Origin: Sphingomonas sp.
GTDB lineage: Bacteria; Pseudomonadota; Alphaproteobacteria; Sphingomonadales; Sphingomonadaceae
Direction: 5' to 3'
Length of the DNA: 52,076 bases
Assembly: GCA_017849555.1 (NCBI GenBank)
Contig: JAFIGU010000082.1
Coordinates: 1-52,076, forward strand
Below the pieces are notes generated by a model. The model was not told the DNA's origin. It did not search any database and saw only the letters and a list, made by a program, of their open reading frames with translations. Each line of letters opens with the position of its first letter. Position 1 is the first letter of the stretch. Positions 20,512 through 29,557 of the stretch are shown in pieces. Both the position numbers and the translations under genes were made by a program.

Positions 20512-21233
20512 CCTGCCCCCTCCTTCAGCGCCGCGACGCCGCGGTCGCGGAACCCCGGGATGTCGCTCGCGGCGAGCCAGTCGAGCGCCTTGTCGACGAA
20601 GCGCGCATTGCCCCATTCGCCCGCGCGGCGCAGCCACAGCAAAGCCTCGTCGATCTCGCCCGCCGCGCCGAGCAGCCGCGCGTGGTTGAAACAACCGCGA
20701 AAATCGCCGCCCGCCGCCGCGCGGGCGTAGCAATCGGCGGCCTTGGCCATATCGCGCGGACCGCCCCAGCCGTCTTCGGCGAAGCTCCCGACATGGTTGA
20801 TCGCCTTGGCATAGCCCGTCGCCGCGGCCTGTTCGAACAAAGCGAGCGCGGCCGCTTTGTCCTCCGCGACGCCCTCGCCCAAAGTCAGCGCGGTCGCATA
20901 ATTATATTGCGCCTCGGGCAGACCGCGCGCCGCGGCGACGCGGAAGCATGCCGCCGCGCGCGGCTTGTCCACCTGAACACCCCAACCGAGATCGTAGCAG
21001 CGCCCGACCATATTGAGCGCCATCACATGCTGCTGCGCGGCGGCGCGGTTGAACCACGCAAAGGCGGCGCGCTCGTCGCGCGCCACGCCATTGCCGTCGA
21101 GCAGCAACTGGCCGAGCAGCGCTTGCGCCTCGGGCTCCCCCGCCTCGGCGAGCTCACGCACGAACGCCGCACGCTCCTCCGGTGGGGCGGAGAGGCGCGC
21201 GGCGATTTGGTCGCTGGTCGGCGCGGTCGTCAC
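20505..21233 (-). CDS. Sel1-repeat protein of the iron locus
   Basis: The 242-residue protein is made of Sel1-like (TPR-type) repeats from about residue 30 to 205: units such as [57 protein letters not shown] and [19 protein letters not shown] recur every 36 residues. No signal peptide is seen, so it is probably a cytosolic protein-binding scaffold. The start is GTG at 21233, ten bases after the receptor stop; the frame stays open further but that part overlaps the receptor. It lies between the receptor and PiuC genes in one operon. Confidence 0.88.
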   Translation of the reverse strand: MTTAPTSDQIAARLSAPPEERAAFVRELAEAGEPEAQALLGQLLLDGNGVARDERAAFAWFNRAAAQQHVMALNMVGRCYDLGWGVQVDKPRAAACFRVAAARGLPEAQYNYATALTLGEGVAEDKAAALALFEQAAATGYAKAINHVGSFAEDGWGGPRDMAKAADCYARAAAGGDFRGCFNHARLLGAAGEIDEALLWLRRAGEWGNARFVDKALDWLAASDIPGFRDRGVAALKEGAGC

Positions 21234-21243
21234 GCCCGCGAGG

Positions 21244-23721
21244 TTAGTAACGCACCGACAAGGTGGCAAATGCCGTCCGCCCCGGGGCGATCGTCGCATA
21301 ATGCGAGGCATAGGCCTGGGTGAAATAGGTCTTGTCGGTGAGGTTCTGGACGTTGACGCTGAGGTTCACCCGCTCGGTGATGTCATAGCCGATGCGTGCG
21401 TCGAACCTTGTGTAACCGGGCACCGAGCGCGCCAGCACCTTGGTCGCGGGGGTGACGGTGACCTTGCCCGTGGCATCCTGCGTGGCGGCGCGATTGTCGG
21501 CATAGCCGCCATAGACCCGGCTGACATAGAATATCCCGCCGCCGATCTGCAGCCGCTTGGTCACCGCGAGGTTGCTCCATAGCGACACGCTGTCGCGCGC
21601 GGTCTGCGGCGCCTGCTTGCCGTTGCTGACCGAGGGGACGTAGACCGTCCGTGCGGGCTGGAGAGTATTGCCGGCGTTATCCTTCAGCGCGGGCGCGGTC
21701 AGCGCGGAGAAGCCCGCCTCAATGATCTTGGGATCGAGATGGGTATAGCCGCCGAACACCGTCCAGCCCGGCAGGATCTCGCCGTTGATGCCCAGTTCGA
21801 TGCCGCGGATACGGCGCTTGCCGATAAACTGGACGGTATCGGCATCGATCTGGACGCGGGCGTTGTCGGTGTCGGTCTGGAACGCCGCGAGCGACAGGTT
21901 GAGCCGCCCGCCGAACAGCGCCGCCTTGGCGCCGACCTCATAGGATTTGGTCTTTTCCGGCTTGAGCGACGCGAGCAGCCCGCCGGTGGCGACGGTGGTC
22001 GGCAGCGCATTGCCCTCCGATCCCTCGCCGAGCAGGCTGTTGGGCGGGGTCGCCGCGGTGGCGTAGCTTGCATAGAGGCTCACGTCGCGCATCGGCTTGA
22101 AGACGAGGCCCGCCTGCCAGTTGAACAATTCGTCGGTGCGCTCGAACTGGATCACCTGCGTCGCCGCGACCGGCTGACCGGGGCGCACCCGCGAGTGGAA
22201 GCGATCGTAGCGCAAGCCGATGTTGAGGATCAGCGGCTCGGCCAGCTCGATCGAATCGAAGCCGTAGAGACCGATCGTATTGGCGTCGTTCTGCGTCTCG
22301 GCGATCGGCAGGTTGCGCGAGATCGCCGCCGGGGTCGACGAGGTATCGCTGGCGTAATTGACCCAGGGATCGTTGGGATTGGGGTTGAACAGGCTGGTGC
22401 AATTGTACCGCGACACCGCCGCCGCGGTGCAGCGCGGGGTGATCGTCGAGCCGTTCGACAGCAATTCGTTGCCCGCCGCATTGACGAAGCCGCGCGTAAC
22501 ATAAGTGCCGCGCCGCGCCTTCTCCCACGCGAACTCCGCGCCGATCGCGAAGCTGTGCTTGATGCCGCCGGTCCTGAACTTCCCGTAGAGGTCGGTCTGG
22601 TTGACGATCGAATCGGCATAGCCGTAGCGCGTGTTGGACCGGCGCCACACCTGCCCGCTGTTATAGACATTGCCCTGCGAATCGTCCGGCTGGGTCATGA
22701 TGTACGACTGCCAGTTGTGCGTGAAGCGCGAGGTGTTGCGCAGCGTGATGCCGCCGAAATCATGCTCGGCGCGCAGCGTCGCCTGATCGATCGAGGTATC
22801 GCGGAAATCGCGATCCTTGAGGCCGTAGAAGGTCGAGCGATCGACAATGCCCGTCTGCCCGGTGGCGGTGGTGATCCGCCCGATCGCGGGCTGCGACTGG
22901 ATTGTCCCCGTCCCCGGCGCATTGCCGATCGTATAGAGATAGGGGATGCCGGCATCCGGCAGCTCGTTGCTCTCCATATGATAATAAGAGGCGGTCAGCC
23001 GGGTCGGCGAGTCGATGCCGACCGTGATCGACGGCGCGACGCCCCAGCGGCGCTGCCAGATCGCGTCGCGCCCGGCGACGTCCTGATCGTGGAACATCCC
23101 CTCGACGCGCACCGCGACCAGATCGGAGACGCGCTGGTTCACATCGGCGGTGACGCGGGTGTAATCGGCATTGCCGTAGCTCACCGCCGCGCTGGCGAAG
23201 CTTTCCTTCTGCGGGGTCTTGGAGATGATGTTGATCGTCCCCCCGGCATTGCCGCGCCCGCCGAGCGTCGTATCCGATCCGCGGACGATCTGGATCGAAT
23301 CGACCGCGAAAACCTCGCGGCTCTGCGCCGCGAAATCGCGCACCCCGTCGACATAGGTCGAGCCCTGGCTGTCGAAGCCGCGGATGAACGGGCGGTCACC
23401 GACCGGGTTGCCGCCCTCCGCCGCGCCGAAGGTGATGCCGGGGATCGTGCGCAACGCATCGGCGAGGCTGGCCGATCCGGTCTGCTGGATCGTCTCCGCC
23501 GGCAGCACCATGATCGAGCGCGGGGTATCGATCGGCGGGGCGATGAACTTGGGGTTGGCGTCGCGCCGGTCGCGCCCGGTGACGATCACGTCATTGTGGC
23601 GCGCGGCATCGCTATCGGCCTCGGGCGCATCGGCGACGGCGGTAGCGGGCGCCTCGGCCAGCGCCGGCGCGCTCGCAATGAACCCGACGCACGACAAGGC
23701 AATGAACGAACTGGATGACAT
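21244..23721 (-). CDS. TonB-dependent siderophore receptor, Fiu/catecholate type
   Basis: The 825-residue outer-membrane receptor has a signal peptide (cleavage near residue 22), a TonB-box-like NDVIVTGR stretch, a plug domain to about residue 200 (TPRSIMVLPAETIQQTGSA, then ALRTIPGITFGAAEGGNP and FIRGFDSQGSTYVDGVRD), and a 22-strand barrel ending with the aromatic VRY. Plug features resemble catecholate/xenosiderophore receptors of the Fiu/PiuA group. It drives ferric-siderophore uptake powered by TonB-ExbB-ExbD, which are not in the window. A Fur-like box 60 bases upstream suggests iron repression. Confidence 0.95.
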   Translation of the reverse strand: MSSSSFIALSCVGFIASAPALAEAPATAVADAPEADSDAARHNDVIVTGRDRRDANPKFIAPPIDTPRSIMVLPAETIQQTGSASLADALRTIPGITFGAAEGGNPVGDRPFIRGFDSQGSTYVDGVRDFAAQSREVFAVDSIQIVRGSDTTLGGRGNAGGTINIISKTPQKESFASAAVSYGNADYTRVTADVNQRVSDLVAVRVEGMFHDQDVAGRDAIWQRRWGVAPSITVGIDSPTRLTASYYHMESNELPDAGIPYLYTIGNAPGTGTIQSQPAIGRITTATGQTGIVDRSTFYGLKDRDFRDTSIDQATLRAEHDFGGITLRNTSRFTHNWQSYIMTQPDDSQGNVYNSGQVWRRSNTRYGYADSIVNQTDLYGKFRTGGIKHSFAIGAEFAWEKARRGTYVTRGFVNAAGNELLSNGSTITPRCTAAAVSRYNCTSLFNPNPNDPWVNYASDTSSTPAAISRNLPIAETQNDANTIGLYGFDSIELAEPLILNIGLRYDRFHSRVRPGQPVAATQVIQFERTDELFNWQAGLVFKPMRDVSLYASYATAATPPNSLLGEGSEGNALPTTVATGGLLASLKPEKTKSYEVGAKAALFGGRLNLSLAAFQTDTDNARVQIDADTVQFIGKRRIRGIELGINGEILPGWTVFGGYTHLDPKIIEAGFSALTAPALKDNAGNTLQPARTVYVPSVSNGKQAPQTARDSVSLWSNLAVTKRLQIGGGIFYVSRVYGGYADNRAATQDATGKVTVTPATKVLARSVPGYTRFDARIGYDITERVNLSVNVQNLTDKTYFTQAYASHYATIAPGRTAFATLSVRY

Positions 23722-23776
23722 GAGAACCCCTTCCCTTGGAGGGGCTCGCTATTGAGACTAGTTCGCAGAGTCAACG

Positions 23777-24043
23777 CTATTGCGAAATATTCTCAGTTTT
23801 GTCGCAAATTGTCGCAAACAGCCAGCTGCGCAGTGCGCTGGCGAGGTTGGGCGGATCGGGCTGGGCGATGCGCAACGCGTCGATCTCCGCGACGAGCGCG
23901 CTGAGCGGCAGCCTGCGCGCCGCCGCCGCGGCTTCCAGCGCCTGCCAGAACAGGGGTTCGAGGCTGACCGAAGTCTGATGCCCGGCGATCGTGATCGAGC
24001 GCTTGACCGGCCCGACGAAGCCGTCGGCGGGCGCCGCGATCAC
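23777..24043 (-). CDS. Ribbon-helix-helix domain protein
   Basis: The 88-residue protein has the RHH_4-type core: [27 protein letters not shown] (strand then helix) followed by [14 protein letters not shown]. Proteins of this kind are small DNA-binding regulators, though some members in this family are linked to aryl-sulfate or other operons and no target is proven. The start is GTG at 24043 and overlaps the cobT stop by four bases, so the gene is translationally coupled to cobT. Its 3' end carries the Fur-like box of the next gene. Confidence 0.85.
   Translation of the reverse strand: MIAAPADGFVGPVKRSITIAGHQTSVSLEPLFWQALEAAAAARRLPLSALVAEIDALRIAQPDPPNLASALRSWLFATICDKTENISQ
23781..23795. promoter_or_regulatory. 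Fur-like box upstream of the siderophore receptor
   Basis: TGCGAAATATTCTCA matches the 7-1-7 pattern TGCGAATNATTCKCA at all but one position. It overlaps the last codons of the RHH gene and lies about 60 bases before the receptor start. A TTGACT (minus strand, near 23770) could be the -35 element, with a weak -10 17 bases on. GGGAAGGGG is the ribosome-binding site. Confidence 0.55.
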
Positions 24044-25866
24044 GGCGTGTCGAACAAGGCGGCGAGCTGCTCGATGATCGTCCCGCCGAGCTGATCGACG
24101 TCCATGATCGTCACCGCGCGGCTGTAATAGCGCGTCACATCATGCCCGATGCCGATCGCCGCCAGCTCGACCGGCGAGCGCTTCTCGATCCAGTCGATCA
24201 CCTGCCGCAGATGGCGTTCGAGATACGAGCCCGAATTGACGCTGAGCGTCGAATCGTCGACCGGCGCGCCGTCCGAGATGACCATCAGGATGCGCCGCTC
24301 CTCGGGTCGCGCGACGAGCCGCGCATGTGCCCAGAGCAGCGCCTCGCCGTCGATATTCTCCTTGAGCAGCCCTTCGCGCATCATCAGCCCGAGCGAGGTG
24401 CGCGCGCGCCGCCACGGCTCGTCGGCCTTTTTGTAGACGATGTGACGGATGTCGTTGAGCCGCCCCGGCTGCGGCGGGCGCCCCGCGGCGAGCCATGTCT
24501 CGCGGCTCTGCCCGCCCTTCCACGCACGGGGGGTGAAGCCGAGGATCTCGGTCTTGACCCCGCACCGCTCGAGCGTCCGTGCGAGGATATCGGCGGAGAT
24601 CGCCGCGATCGAGATCGGCCGCCCGCGCATCGACCCCGAATTGTCGATCAGCAAGGTCACCACGGTATCGCGGAATTCGGTGTCGCGCTCGATCTTGTAG
24701 GAGAGCGACATATCGGGGCTGACCACGACGCGCGCGAGCCGCGCGGCATCGAGCAGCCCTTCTTCCTGATCGAAATCCCACGAGCGCGATTGCTGCGCCA
24801 TCAGCCGGCGCTGGAGCCGGTTGGCGAGCTTCGACACCACCGATTGCAGATGGACGAGCTGCTGATCGAGATAGGCGCGCAGCCGGACGAGCTCGTCGGC
24901 GTCGCACAGATCGGTCGCGGCGATCACCTCGTCGAACTCGGTGGTCCAGACGCGATAGTCGAAATGCGGGGTGAGATCGGCGAACGGCCGGTTGGGGCGC
25001 ACCGGCTGCATCCCCTCCTCGCCCTCGTCGCCCGGCTCGCCGTCCATATCCTGGACGTCGTCGCTCATTTCCTGGCCTTCGCCGTCCTGGTCCTCGGCCT
25101 CGCGCTGGTCGCCGCGCGCCTCGATCTGCGCCTCGCCCTCGCCGCCGTCGCCCTCTTCCTGGCCTTCGTCGCTATTCTGCTCGTCGTCGGCGCCCTGCTC
25201 CTCGCTCTCGCCGTCGTCGGTGTCCTCAGGCAGCTCGTCGCCCTGCACCAGTTCGAGGTCCTCGAGCAATTTGCGCGCGAGGCTCTGAAAGGCGCGCTGG
25301 TCGTCGAGCGCGAGCGCGAGCGAATCGAGGTCGGCCCCGGCCTTGTCGTCGATCCATTCGCGCACCAGTGCGAGGCCCGGCGCGGCGAGCGCGGGTGATT
25401 CGCGCCCGGTCAGCCGCTCGCGCACCATCAGCGCCAAGGCGGTGGAAAGCGGCACTTCCTCGCGGGTACGCGCACGGGTGATCGGATCGGCGCGCAATTT
25501 GACGTCGAGCGCGGTCGCGAGATTGTCCGCGATCCCGGCATAACCGCGGCTTCCCAGCGCCTCGACACGCGCCGTCTCGACCGCGTCGAACACCGCCCGC
25601 GCCACCGCCTCGTGCGGCGCGGCGCGCAGGTGAAGCGCGGCGTCGTGGTGCTTGAGCCGAAGCGCGAAGCCGTCGGCGAACCCGCGCGCCTCCGCCACTT
25701 GCTCCGCCGGCAATGCGCGCGCCGGCATCGGCACCTTGAGGTGCTTGCCCGACTGGCTCGGCGCATCGGCGGTGAACGCCAGCTCGATCTCCGGCTCGTC
25801 GGACAGCGCACGCGCCGCGCCGCCGAGCACGTCCTTGAACAGATCGAGCGGGGTGCGTTCAGCCAT
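24040..25866 (-). CDS. cobT: Cobaltochelatase subunit CobT
   Basis: CobT is the VWA-domain subunit of the aerobic cobaltochelatase (CobNST) that inserts cobalt into hydrogenobyrinate diamide. The 608-residue protein has an N-terminal helical region, a long acidic stretch at about 205-290 (rich in D/E/G/Q), and a C-terminal VWA domain with the MIDAS DNSGSM at residues 408-413. The ATG at 25866 lies 12 bases after cobS. No cobN is present in this window. CobST also occur with other chelatases or without CobN, so the substrate is uncertain. Confidence 0.95.
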   Translation of the reverse strand: MAERTPLDLFKDVLGGAARALSDEPEIELAFTADAPSQSGKHLKVPMPARALPAEQVAEARGFADGFALRLKHHDAALHLRAAPHEAVARAVFDAVETARVEALGSRGYAGIADNLATALDVKLRADPITRARTREEVPLSTALALMVRERLTGRESPALAAPGLALVREWIDDKAGADLDSLALALDDQRAFQSLARKLLEDLELVQGDELPEDTDDGESEEQGADDEQNSDEGQEEGDGGEGEAQIEARGDQREAEDQDGEGQEMSDDVQDMDGEPGDEGEEGMQPVRPNRPFADLTPHFDYRVWTTEFDEVIAATDLCDADELVRLRAYLDQQLVHLQSVVSKLANRLQRRLMAQQSRSWDFDQEEGLLDAARLARVVVSPDMSLSYKIERDTEFRDTVVTLLIDNSGSMRGRPISIAAISADILARTLERCGVKTEILGFTPRAWKGGQSRETWLAAGRPPQPGRLNDIRHIVYKKADEPWRRARTSLGLMMREGLLKENIDGEALLWAHARLVARPEERRILMVISDGAPVDDSTLSVNSGSYLERHLRQVIDWIEKRSPVELAAIGIGHDVTRYYSRAVTIMDVDQLGGTIIEQLAALFDTP

Positions 25867-25878
25867 CGCCGCCGCCGC

Positions 25879-26883
25879 TCAGGCTTTCCCCACCACGCTT
25901 TCGGGCAGGTCCTTGCCGAACACGCGCTGGTAATATTCCGCCACCAGCGGCCGTTCCGCCTCGTCGCATTTGTTGAGGAACGACAGGCGGAAGGCGAAGC
26001 CGACATCGCCGAAGATCAGCGCATTCTGCGCCCAGGTGATCACCGTGCGCGGGCTCATCACGGTGGAGATATCGCCGTTGATGAAGCCCTTGCGGGTCAG
26101 ATCCGCGACGCGGACCATATCGTCGACCAGCTTCTTGCCGTCAGGCTTGTCATATTCGCCCGATTTGGCGAGCACGATCTGCGCCTCGGTCGCCGCGGGC
26201 AGATAGTTCAAGGTCACGACGATGTTCCAGCGGTCCATCTGGCCCTGGTTGATCTGCTGCGTGCCGTGATAGAGCCCGCTCGTATCGCCGAGCCCGACCG
26301 TATTGGCGGTCGAGAACAGCCGGAACCACGGGTTGGGGCGAATCACGCGATTCTGGTCGAGCAGCGTCAGCTTGCCCTCGGTCTCCAGCACGCGCTGGAT
26401 CACGAACATCACGTCGGGGCGCCCGGCGTCATATTCGTCGAACACCAAAGCGGTCGGGGTCTGCAGCGCCCAGGGCAACAGCCCTTCGCGGAATTCGGTG
26501 ACCTGCTGGCCGTCGCGCAGCACGATCGCGTCGCGTCCGACGAGGTCGATGCGGCTGATATGCGCATCGAGGTTGATGCGGATGCACGGCCATTTCAGCC
26601 GCGCCGCGACCTGCTCGATATGGCTCGACTTGCCGGTGCCGTGATAGCCCTGCACCATCACGCGGCGGTTGTGCGCAAAGCCCGCGATGATCGCCAGCGT
26701 CGTATCGGGATCGAAGACATAAGCCGGATCGAGATCGGGCACCCGCTCGTCCGCCTCGCTGAACGCGGGGCATTCCATGTCGCTGTCGATGCCGAACATC
26801 TCGCGCACGCTCACCATCCGGTCGGGCGCGTCGAGAATTGTCGTCTCGCGGCTGTCGGGTTGGGTGTTCGGAATATCGGTCAT
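25879..26883 (-). CDS. cobS: Cobaltochelatase subunit CobS (AAA+ ATPase)
   Basis: CobS is the MoxR-like AAA+ partner of CobT. The 334-residue protein has Walker A GYHGTGKS at residues 79-86, Walker [14 protein letters not shown], and a sensor-1 stretch [20 protein letters not shown]. The N-terminus [21 protein letters not shown] is typical. It is the first gene of the cobS-cobT-RHH run. In many alphaproteobacteria bolA and a J-domain gene directly precede it; here a 5.2-kb block separates them. Confidence 0.96.
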   Translation of the reverse strand: MTDIPNTQPDSRETTILDAPDRMVSVREMFGIDSDMECPAFSEADERVPDLDPAYVFDPDTTLAIIAGFAHNRRVMVQGYHGTGKSSHIEQVAARLKWPCIRINLDAHISRIDLVGRDAIVLRDGQQVTEFREGLLPWALQTPTALVFDEYDAGRPDVMFVIQRVLETEGKLTLLDQNRVIRPNPWFRLFSTANTVGLGDTSGLYHGTQQINQGQMDRWNIVVTLNYLPAATEAQIVLAKSGEYDKPDGKKLVDDMVRVADLTRKGFINGDISTVMSPRTVITWAQNALIFGDVGFAFRLSFLNKCDEAERPLVAEYYQRVFGKDLPESVVGKA

Positions 26884-26930
26884 GCGCGCCTCGCGAAGTA
26901 ACTCGAACGCCTTAGGCTCGCTTGCCGCGA

Positions 26931-27629
26931 TTATTCAACCTTTGCCTTGGGCGGAAGCGCGAACAGATCGATAAACGCGCGCGCCTTGGCGCGATCGCCG
27001 GTGAACACAAGCGCGCCTTCCGCCTCCGCCTCCTCGATCGGCCATTTGCCGTAGACGATATTGGCCATCAACCGCGCGGTGGTCGCGAAATGGACCTCCG
27101 CCGCGCCTTCACCGCGCACGATCGGCAGGTCGCCGTCGGCGAGCCGGCCGACGAACGATTCGGGGCCGAAGGTGAAGCCGATCGTCATCGCCGGCAGCGC
27201 GCGCGCTTTTTCCCGGTCGATCATCGTGCGCAGCGAGAGCATCATCGACGCCGACGACAGCGGCAGCGTCGGATCGTGATCGGGCGAGCGCGCCGCCCAG
27301 GCGCCGAGCGCCTTGATCGCCTCTTCCGCCTCATAGCCCCATGACGTCAGCTCATAGACCTGGACGCTGGCCGGCGGCGGCAATTTGCGGCGCTTGAGGA
27401 CGTGCGCACGCTCCAACCCCTCGAGCCGCTGGGTCAGCACATTGGCGCTGATCCCAGTCAGCGAGGCCTTCAATTCCCCGAAACGGCGCGGGCCGAACAT
27501 CAGCTCGCGCACGATCAGCAGCGCCCAGCGCTCGCCGACCAGCTCCATTGCCAGCGCGGTGCCGCAGGCGTCGTCATACCAGCGTTTCGTCGTGGCCTTG
27601 CTCTGATTAGTCACTTTTTCTAACTTCAT
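26931..27629 (-). CDS. HxlR-family transcriptional regulator
   Basis: The 232-residue protein has an HxlR winged-helix domain at about residues 15-115 with the signature [25 protein letters not shown] and [23 protein letters not shown]. The C-terminal half (about 120-225) resembles an SCP2-like ligand domain ([24 protein letters not shown]). A cysteine at residue 22 could be redox- or electrophile-sensitive as in YodB/HypR, but that is inference. It is divergent from a seven-gene operon. The start ATG at 27629 lies between two copies of an AT-rich repeat; GTG at 27614 is another possibility. Confidence 0.93.
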   Translation of the reverse strand: MKLEKVTNQSKATTKRWYDDACGTALAMELVGERWALLIVRELMFGPRRFGELKASLTGISANVLTQRLEGLERAHVLKRRKLPPPASVQVYELTSWGYEAEEAIKALGAWAARSPDHDPTLPLSSASMMLSLRTMIDREKARALPAMTIGFTFGPESFVGRLADGDLPIVRGEGAAEVHFATTARLMANIVYGKWPIEEAEAEGALVFTGDRAKARAFIDLFALPPKAKVE

Positions 27630-27646
27630 GGTTGCTTTTTATAACT
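27614..27646. promoter_or_regulatory. Tandem AT-rich operator between HxlR and the detoxification-type operon
   Basis: CTTTTTCTAACT (27614-27625) and CTTTTTATAACT (27635-27646) differ at one base and lie exactly 21 bp apart, two helical turns. This is unusually AT-rich for the window. The first copy overlaps the first codons of HxlR, the second its upstream side and the upstream region of the divergent operon. It is a plausible binding site for a dimeric regulator. Confidence 0.5.
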
Positions 27647-27695
27647 CACAGGTGCACGAATCGCAAGCACCGATTCGAGAAAAGGAGCGTTTCCA

Positions 27696-28136
27696 ATGGC
27701 CAAGATGATCTTCGTGAACCTCCCCGTCGCCAATGTCGCGAAGGCCACCGCCTTCTACGAAGCGATCGGGATGAAGAAGAATCCGATGTTCTCCAACGAG
27801 CAGGCGTCGGCGATGGAATGGTCGGACACGATCATGTTCATGCTGCTCGACCACGCTTTCTACGCCACCTTCACCGACAAGAAGATCATCGACGCCAAGA
27901 CGACGAGCGGCGTGCTGCTCGCCCTGTCGCGCGACAGCCGGGCAGCGGTGGACGAGATCGTCGAGGCGGCGATCGCCGCCGGTGGACGCGAACCGCGCGA
28001 GAAGCAGGACTTGGGCTTCATGTACGGCCGCGCGTTCGAGGATCTCGACGGCCATGTCTTCGAGCCGTCCTACATGGATATGGCCGCCGCCGCGCAGGCG
28101 CTGGCGCCGACCCACGGCGACGCGGTCAGCGCCTGA
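27696..28136 (+). CDS. VOC-superfamily protein (glyoxalase/bleomycin-resistance fold)
   Basis: The 146-residue protein is a single VOC module pair: ANVAKATAFYEAIGMKKNP starts the first beta-alpha-beta-beta-beta unit and QKDLGFMYGRAFEDLDGHVFEPSYMDM-like residues end the second with the usual DxxGHxxE pattern. It resembles the lactoylglutathione-lyase-like PhnB/YdfO group; the substrate is unknown. The ATG at 27696 follows AAAAGGAGCG. It is the first gene of the plus-strand operon that diverges from HxlR. Confidence 0.92.
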   Translation: MAKMIFVNLPVANVAKATAFYEAIGMKKNPMFSNEQASAMEWSDTIMFMLLDHAFYATFTDKKIIDAKTTSGVLLALSRDSRAAVDEIVEAAIAAGGREPREKQDLGFMYGRAFEDLDGHVFEPSYMDMAAAAQALAPTHGDAVSA

Positions 28137-28164
28137 AAACCAACGATAAGAGAGGAATAGAGAG

Positions 28165-28818
28165 ATGCCTGAGACACCCCAGATCGTCACCTTCGGCTGG
28201 GTGCCGGAGTTCGCCCGCGGCTTCGTCCGCGATATCCGCCCGCGCTGGGCGTGCGAGGAAGTCGGCCAGCCTTATGAGGCGGTGCTGATCCGCGACGCCA
28301 AGACGCCCGAGCACCGCCGGCTCCAGCCGTTCGGCCAGGTCCCGGCGTGGCGCGACGGCGAGGTCGAAATGTTCGAATCCGGCGCGATCGTGCTTCATAT
28401 CTGCGAGAAAGCGGGGAAACTCATCCCCGCCGACCCCGCCGCGCGGTCGCGCGCGATCCAGTGGCTCGTCGCCGCGCTCAATTCGGTCGAGCCGTTCGTC
28501 ATGGCGCTCGCGGTCAACGATCTGTTCGAAGCCGATCGCCCGTGGTCGGCGACCCGCCACGACAAGGTGGTCGAGGACCTCAACGGGCGCCTCGCCGATC
28601 TCGAGAATGCGCTCGGCGACAAGCAATGCCTCGACGGCGACGAATTCACCGTCGGGGACCTGATGATGGTTTCGGTGCTCGGCGGATTGCGCGGCACCGG
28701 CACGCTCGATCGCTTCCCGCGGCTCGCGGCCTATGTCGCGCGCGGCGAAGGACGCCCGGCGCATCGCAAAGCGATGGCCGATCATCTCGCGACGTTCGAT
28801 ACCCCGGTCGCAGCCTGA
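28165..28818 (+). CDS. Glutathione S-transferase family protein
   Basis: The 217-residue protein has a thioredoxin-fold N-terminal domain (VTFGWVPEFARGFVRDIRPRWACEEVGQPYEAVLI), a cis-proline region (QPFGQVPAW), and the ESGAIVLHICEK glutathione-binding motif near residue 70, followed by an all-helical C-terminal domain. The likely catalytic Ser or Cys position is not clear. Glutathione conjugation of electrophiles is the usual role. It is 28 bases after the VOC gene. Confidence 0.93.
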   Translation: MPETPQIVTFGWVPEFARGFVRDIRPRWACEEVGQPYEAVLIRDAKTPEHRRLQPFGQVPAWRDGEVEMFESGAIVLHICEKAGKLIPADPAARSRAIQWLVAALNSVEPFVMALAVNDLFEADRPWSATRHDKVVEDLNGRLADLENALGDKQCLDGDEFTVGDLMMVSVLGGLRGTGTLDRFPRLAAYVARGEGRPAHRKAMADHLATFDTPVAA

Positions 28819-28829
28819 GGAGAGTGACG

Positions 28830-29546
28830 ATGCGTTATTTTCAAGGGTTCGTCATCCCGGTGAAAAACGGCGATCGCGACGCCTATCGCGAAATGGCGGC
28901 CAAGGCCGCGCCGGTCTTCGCCGATCATGGCGCGACGCGGATCGTGGAATGCTGGGGCGACGAGGTGATGAACGGTACGCGCACCGATTTCCGCAAGGCG
29001 GTCGCCGCGACCGAGGACGAGAATGTCGTCTTCTCCTGGGTCGAATGGCCCGACAAGGCGACCTGCGACAAGGCCGCCGCGGCGATGATGCAGGATGAGC
29101 GGATGAAGCCACCCGAACATGTCCCGTTCGACATGCAGCGGATGATCTACGCCGGCTATGACCTCGATTATCAGGCGGGTCCGGCGGGGCCGATCGGCTA
29201 TGTCGACGGCATCGTCGCCTCGGTGCCCGACGCCAAGCGCGCCGCCTTCGTCGACAATGCCGCGGCGATCGGCGCGATCTTCCGCGAAAAGGGCGCGACG
29301 CGCGTCGTCGACGGCTGGGGCGCCGACGTGCCCGACGGCAAGGTCACCGACTTCCGCCGCGCGGTGCAGGCGCCAGAGGGCGAGACGGTGGTGTTCGGCT
29401 GGGTCGAATGGCCCGACAAGCCGACCCGCGACGCCGGGATGGCCGCGATGATGCAGGACGGGCGGATGCGCGAGAACGCCCCGCCGTGGAACGGCCAGCT
29501 CGCGATCTTCGGCGGGTTCGCGCCGATCCTCGATACCGCCGAGTGA
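28830..29546 (+). CDS. Tandem DUF1428 protein
   Basis: The 238-residue protein consists of two copies of DUF1428. The first half begins MRYFQGFVIPVKNGDRDAYREMA and contains FVEWPDKATCDKAAAAMMQDERM-like residues; the second, from about residue 125, begins YVDGIVASVPDAKRAAFVDNA and contains VEWPDKPTRDAGMAAMMQDGRM. Both halves keep the GATRxVxxWG(D/A)(D/E)V and VxxDFRxAV motifs. Most DUF1428 proteins have one domain of about 120 residues. The family is dimeric and may bind small ligands, with unknown function. Start ATG at 28830, 11 bases after the GST stop. Confidence 0.9.
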   Translation: MRYFQGFVIPVKNGDRDAYREMAAKAAPVFADHGATRIVECWGDEVMNGTRTDFRKAVAATEDENVVFSWVEWPDKATCDKAAAAMMQDERMKPPEHVPFDMQRMIYAGYDLDYQAGPAGPIGYVDGIVASVPDAKRAAFVDNAAAIGAIFREKGATRVVDGWGADVPDGKVTDFRRAVQAPEGETVVFGWVEWPDKPTRDAGMAAMMQDGRMRENAPPWNGQLAIFGGFAPILDTAE

Positions 29547-29557
29547 AGGAGGCAAGG

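Noticed and set aside
21739..23718. Plus-strand open frame of 659 codons
   Set aside because: It is the reverse of the TonB receptor gene; the receptor has signal peptide, plug and barrel features, this has none.
24040..26883. Cobalamin riboswitch near cobS/cobT
   Set aside because: No B12-box core was seen upstream of cobS or in the gaps; the gene pair is also reached by read-through from upstream in other genomes.
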